This document shows positions 62,610 to 64,000 of a stretch of 64,000 nt of DNA, in pieces (within the stretch, counting starts at the first letter, position 1; each line of letters starts with the position of its first letter). The stretch covers positions 248,001 through 312,000 of the forward strand of contig NZ_CP029187.1 in the NCBI RefSeq assembly GCF_003097535.1, in the 5' to 3' direction. The notes under the pieces were generated by a model, which saw only the letters and a program-made list of their open reading frames with translations, did not search any database and was not told the origin of the DNA. The DNA is from Flavobacterium pallidum (GTDB taxonomy: Bacteria; Bacteroidota; Bacteroidia; Flavobacteriales; Flavobacteriaceae). The translations under genes and the position numbers were made by a program.

Positions 62610-64000
62610 TTACGCGTTATCAATCTCTTCCTGCACCAAAGCCCATTCGTCGAGCAGTTTTTCCAGGTCCGATTTCTTTTTGTTGTAAGCCATGAAGAAA
62701 TTGGCATCTTCCGAATGCTTGTCATAATTCGAGGCCAATGCTTTGTCATCGCGCTGGATGTCGTTTTCGAGATCCTTGATCTGGCTTTCGATTTTGCTGA
62801 GGCGGTTTTGCAGCGTCTTGTTTTTCTTTTGGTCTTCGTAGGAAAGTTTGCTGACTTCCTTCGGCGCTTCCTTCTTCACCACGTCCTTTTTCTCGACATC
62901 GCGCATGTTTTCCATATTGCGCTGTTCGAGGAAAAAGTTAATGTCGCCCAGGTATTCGCGGATTTTCGTGTCCTTGAATTCGTAAACGATATTCGACATG
63001 CCCTGAAGGAAATCACGGTCGTGGGAAACGAGCAGGAGCGTGCCTTCAAACTTCTGCAAGGCTGCTTTCAGCACGTTTTTGGATTTGATATCGAGGTGGT
63101 TCGTGGGTTCATCCATCACCAAAACGTTGATGGGCTGCAATAGTAACTTGCACAAAGCCAGCCTGTTTCTTTCGCCACCGGAAAGCACTTTCACTTTCTT
63201 TTCGACATCATCGCCGCGGAAAAGGAAAGATCCAAGCATGTCGCGCACTTTAGAGCGGTTGGTATCCGTCGCGGCTTCTTCCATGGTTTGCAGCAAAGTG
63301 ATTTCACCATCAAGGTATTCCGCCTGGTTTTGCGCAAAATAGCCGACCTGTACATTGTGGCCGAGCTTGATTTCGCCCTCAAATGGAAATTCGTGTACGA
63401 TGGCTTTGATGAACGTCGATTTCCCTTGTCCGTTTTGCCCGACGAAAGCAATCTTGCTGCCACGTTCAACCAATAAGGAAATGTCCTTTAAGATGGTTTT
63501 ATCACCGTAGCTTTTGGTAACATGGTCCGCTTCAACAACCACTCTTCCGGGAACTTTTGACACGGGGAAAGAAATGTTCATCACAGAATTGTCGTCCTCA
63601 TCGACTTCAATGCGTTCCACTTTATCGAGCTTCTTGATCAGCGACTGGGCCATCGATGATTTTGTGGCACTGTAACGGAAACGCTCGATGAGTTTTTGGG
63701 TCTCTTCTATCTTTTTCTGTTGGTTTTTCTGGGTTGCCAGTTGTTTTTCGCGTATTTCATGGCGCAGTTCAAGGTACTGTGTATACGGTTTGTTGAAGTC
63801 GTAGGCTTTTCCTAATGAAATCTCGATCGTCCTGTTGGTAACGTTATCCAAAAACATCTTATCGTGTGATACGATGACGACGACACCAGGAAAATTACGC
63901 AGGAAATTCTCCAGCCAGATGATACTTTCAATATCAAGGTGGTTTGTAGGTTCATCGAGAAGCAGGATGTCATTGGATTGCAGCAACAATTTCGCCAATT
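62610..64000 (-). CDS. ABC-F family ATPase (5' end beyond window)
   Basis: About 463 residues visible; the N-terminus (first Walker A and signature) lies outside the window. Visible are the first Walker B (ILLLDEPTNHLD), the interdomain linker that reaches the ribosomal P site in studied members (EIREKQLATQKNQQKK), the second Walker A (GQNGQGKST), signature LSGGERNRL, and Walker B VMDEPTNHLD. A charged coiled-coil C-terminal arm follows (LQNRLSKIESQIKDLENDIQ). It belongs to the soluble ABC-F translation factors and has no membrane domain. The coiled-coil tail recalls Uup/YheS-like members, but I cannot assign the exact subgroup. Confidence 0.93.
   Translation of the reverse strand, partial: LAKLLLQSNDILLLDEPTNHLDIESIIWLENFLRNFPGVVVIVSHDKMFLDNVTNRTIEISLGKAYDFNKPYTQYLELRHEIREKQLATQKNQQKKIEETQKLIERFRYSATKSSMAQSLIKKLDKVERIEVDEDDNSVMNISFPVSKVPGRVVVEADHVTKSYGDKTILKDISLLVERGSKIAFVGQNGQGKSTFIKAIVHEFPFEGEIKLGHNVQVGYFAQNQAEYLDGEITLLQTMEEAATDTNRSKVRDMLGSFLFRGDDVEKKVKVLSGGERNRLALCKLLLQPINVLVMDEPTNHLDIKSKNVLKAALQKFEGTLLLVSHDRDFLQGMSNIVYEFKDTKIREYLGDINFFLEQRNMENMRDVEKKDVVKKEAPKEVSKLSYEDQKKNKTLQNRLSKIESQIKDLENDIQRDDKALASNYDKHSEDANFFMAYNKKKSDLEKLLDEWALVQEEIDNA

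Overview
The window comes from the chromosome of a Bacteroidota bacterium, most probably Flavobacterium or a close relative in the Flavobacteriaceae. The evidence is: several promoters of the Bacteroidota type (TTG or TTTG, 19-20 bases, TAnnTTTG); four very large secreted proteins with type IX secretion (T9SS) C-terminal sorting domains; a TonB-receptor-like barrel with a carboxypeptidase-regulatory domain; a Bacteroidota-style MbnP lipoprotein; and intergenic repeats of a kind common in Flavobacterium genomes. There is no phage, insertion sequence, rRNA operon or CRISPR array.

Layout. 1-2608: alaS (minus, its last few codons lie outside the window). 2802-4111: an M23 endopeptidase and a MerR regulator, coupled through TAATG. 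4164-5978: a lemA-TPM-TPM operon. 6210-7934: a T9SS beta-propeller-like protein between two copies of a ~135-bp direct repeat. 8064-14034 (minus): an outer-membrane barrel protein and the ribosome-assembly GTPases Der and Era, with a small lipoprotein between them and a structured intergenic repeat after each GTPase gene. 14227-16542: a probable copper-handling set (small CxxxC membrane peptide, MbnP-like lipoprotein, outer-membrane protein with a CDACGC motif). 16599-16671: initiator tRNA. 16801-27405: two tandem paralogous T9SS adhesins. 27550-29088: an L,D-transpeptidase. 29227-32701: a heterodimeric ABC exporter. 32807-36113: a CheY-like regulator and a multi-PAS histidine kinase. 36216-40679: a non-homologous end-joining cassette (ku, ligD) with stress-type accessory genes. 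40756-42176: a lipoprotein gene followed by an under-annotated stretch holding two related micro-ORFs, each with its own terminator and helically phased direct repeats upstream. 42176-58495: one 5,439-residue T9SS type C protein filling a quarter of the window. 58828-64000: a DUF1761 protein, a GNAT/FemAB-like protein, a lipid kinase, an App1-type phosphatase divergent from it, and an ABC-F ATPase cut by the window edge.

The themes are surface display (four T9SS cargos, no secretion machinery here), envelope maintenance (M23 peptidase, L,D-transpeptidase, lipid kinase and phosphatase, ABC exporter) and housekeeping. The most promising undescribed item is 41.5-42.1 kb: two homologous micro-ORFs (26 and 32 codons) sharing the N-terminal pattern M-x-KEFIFKETN. 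The 32-codon one is preceded by four GGTRWAAT-like repeats spaced 21, 31 and 21 bp. A similar set spaced 20 and 21 bp lies upstream of the giant adhesin gene, suggesting a shared regulator, possibly of the LytTR kind.
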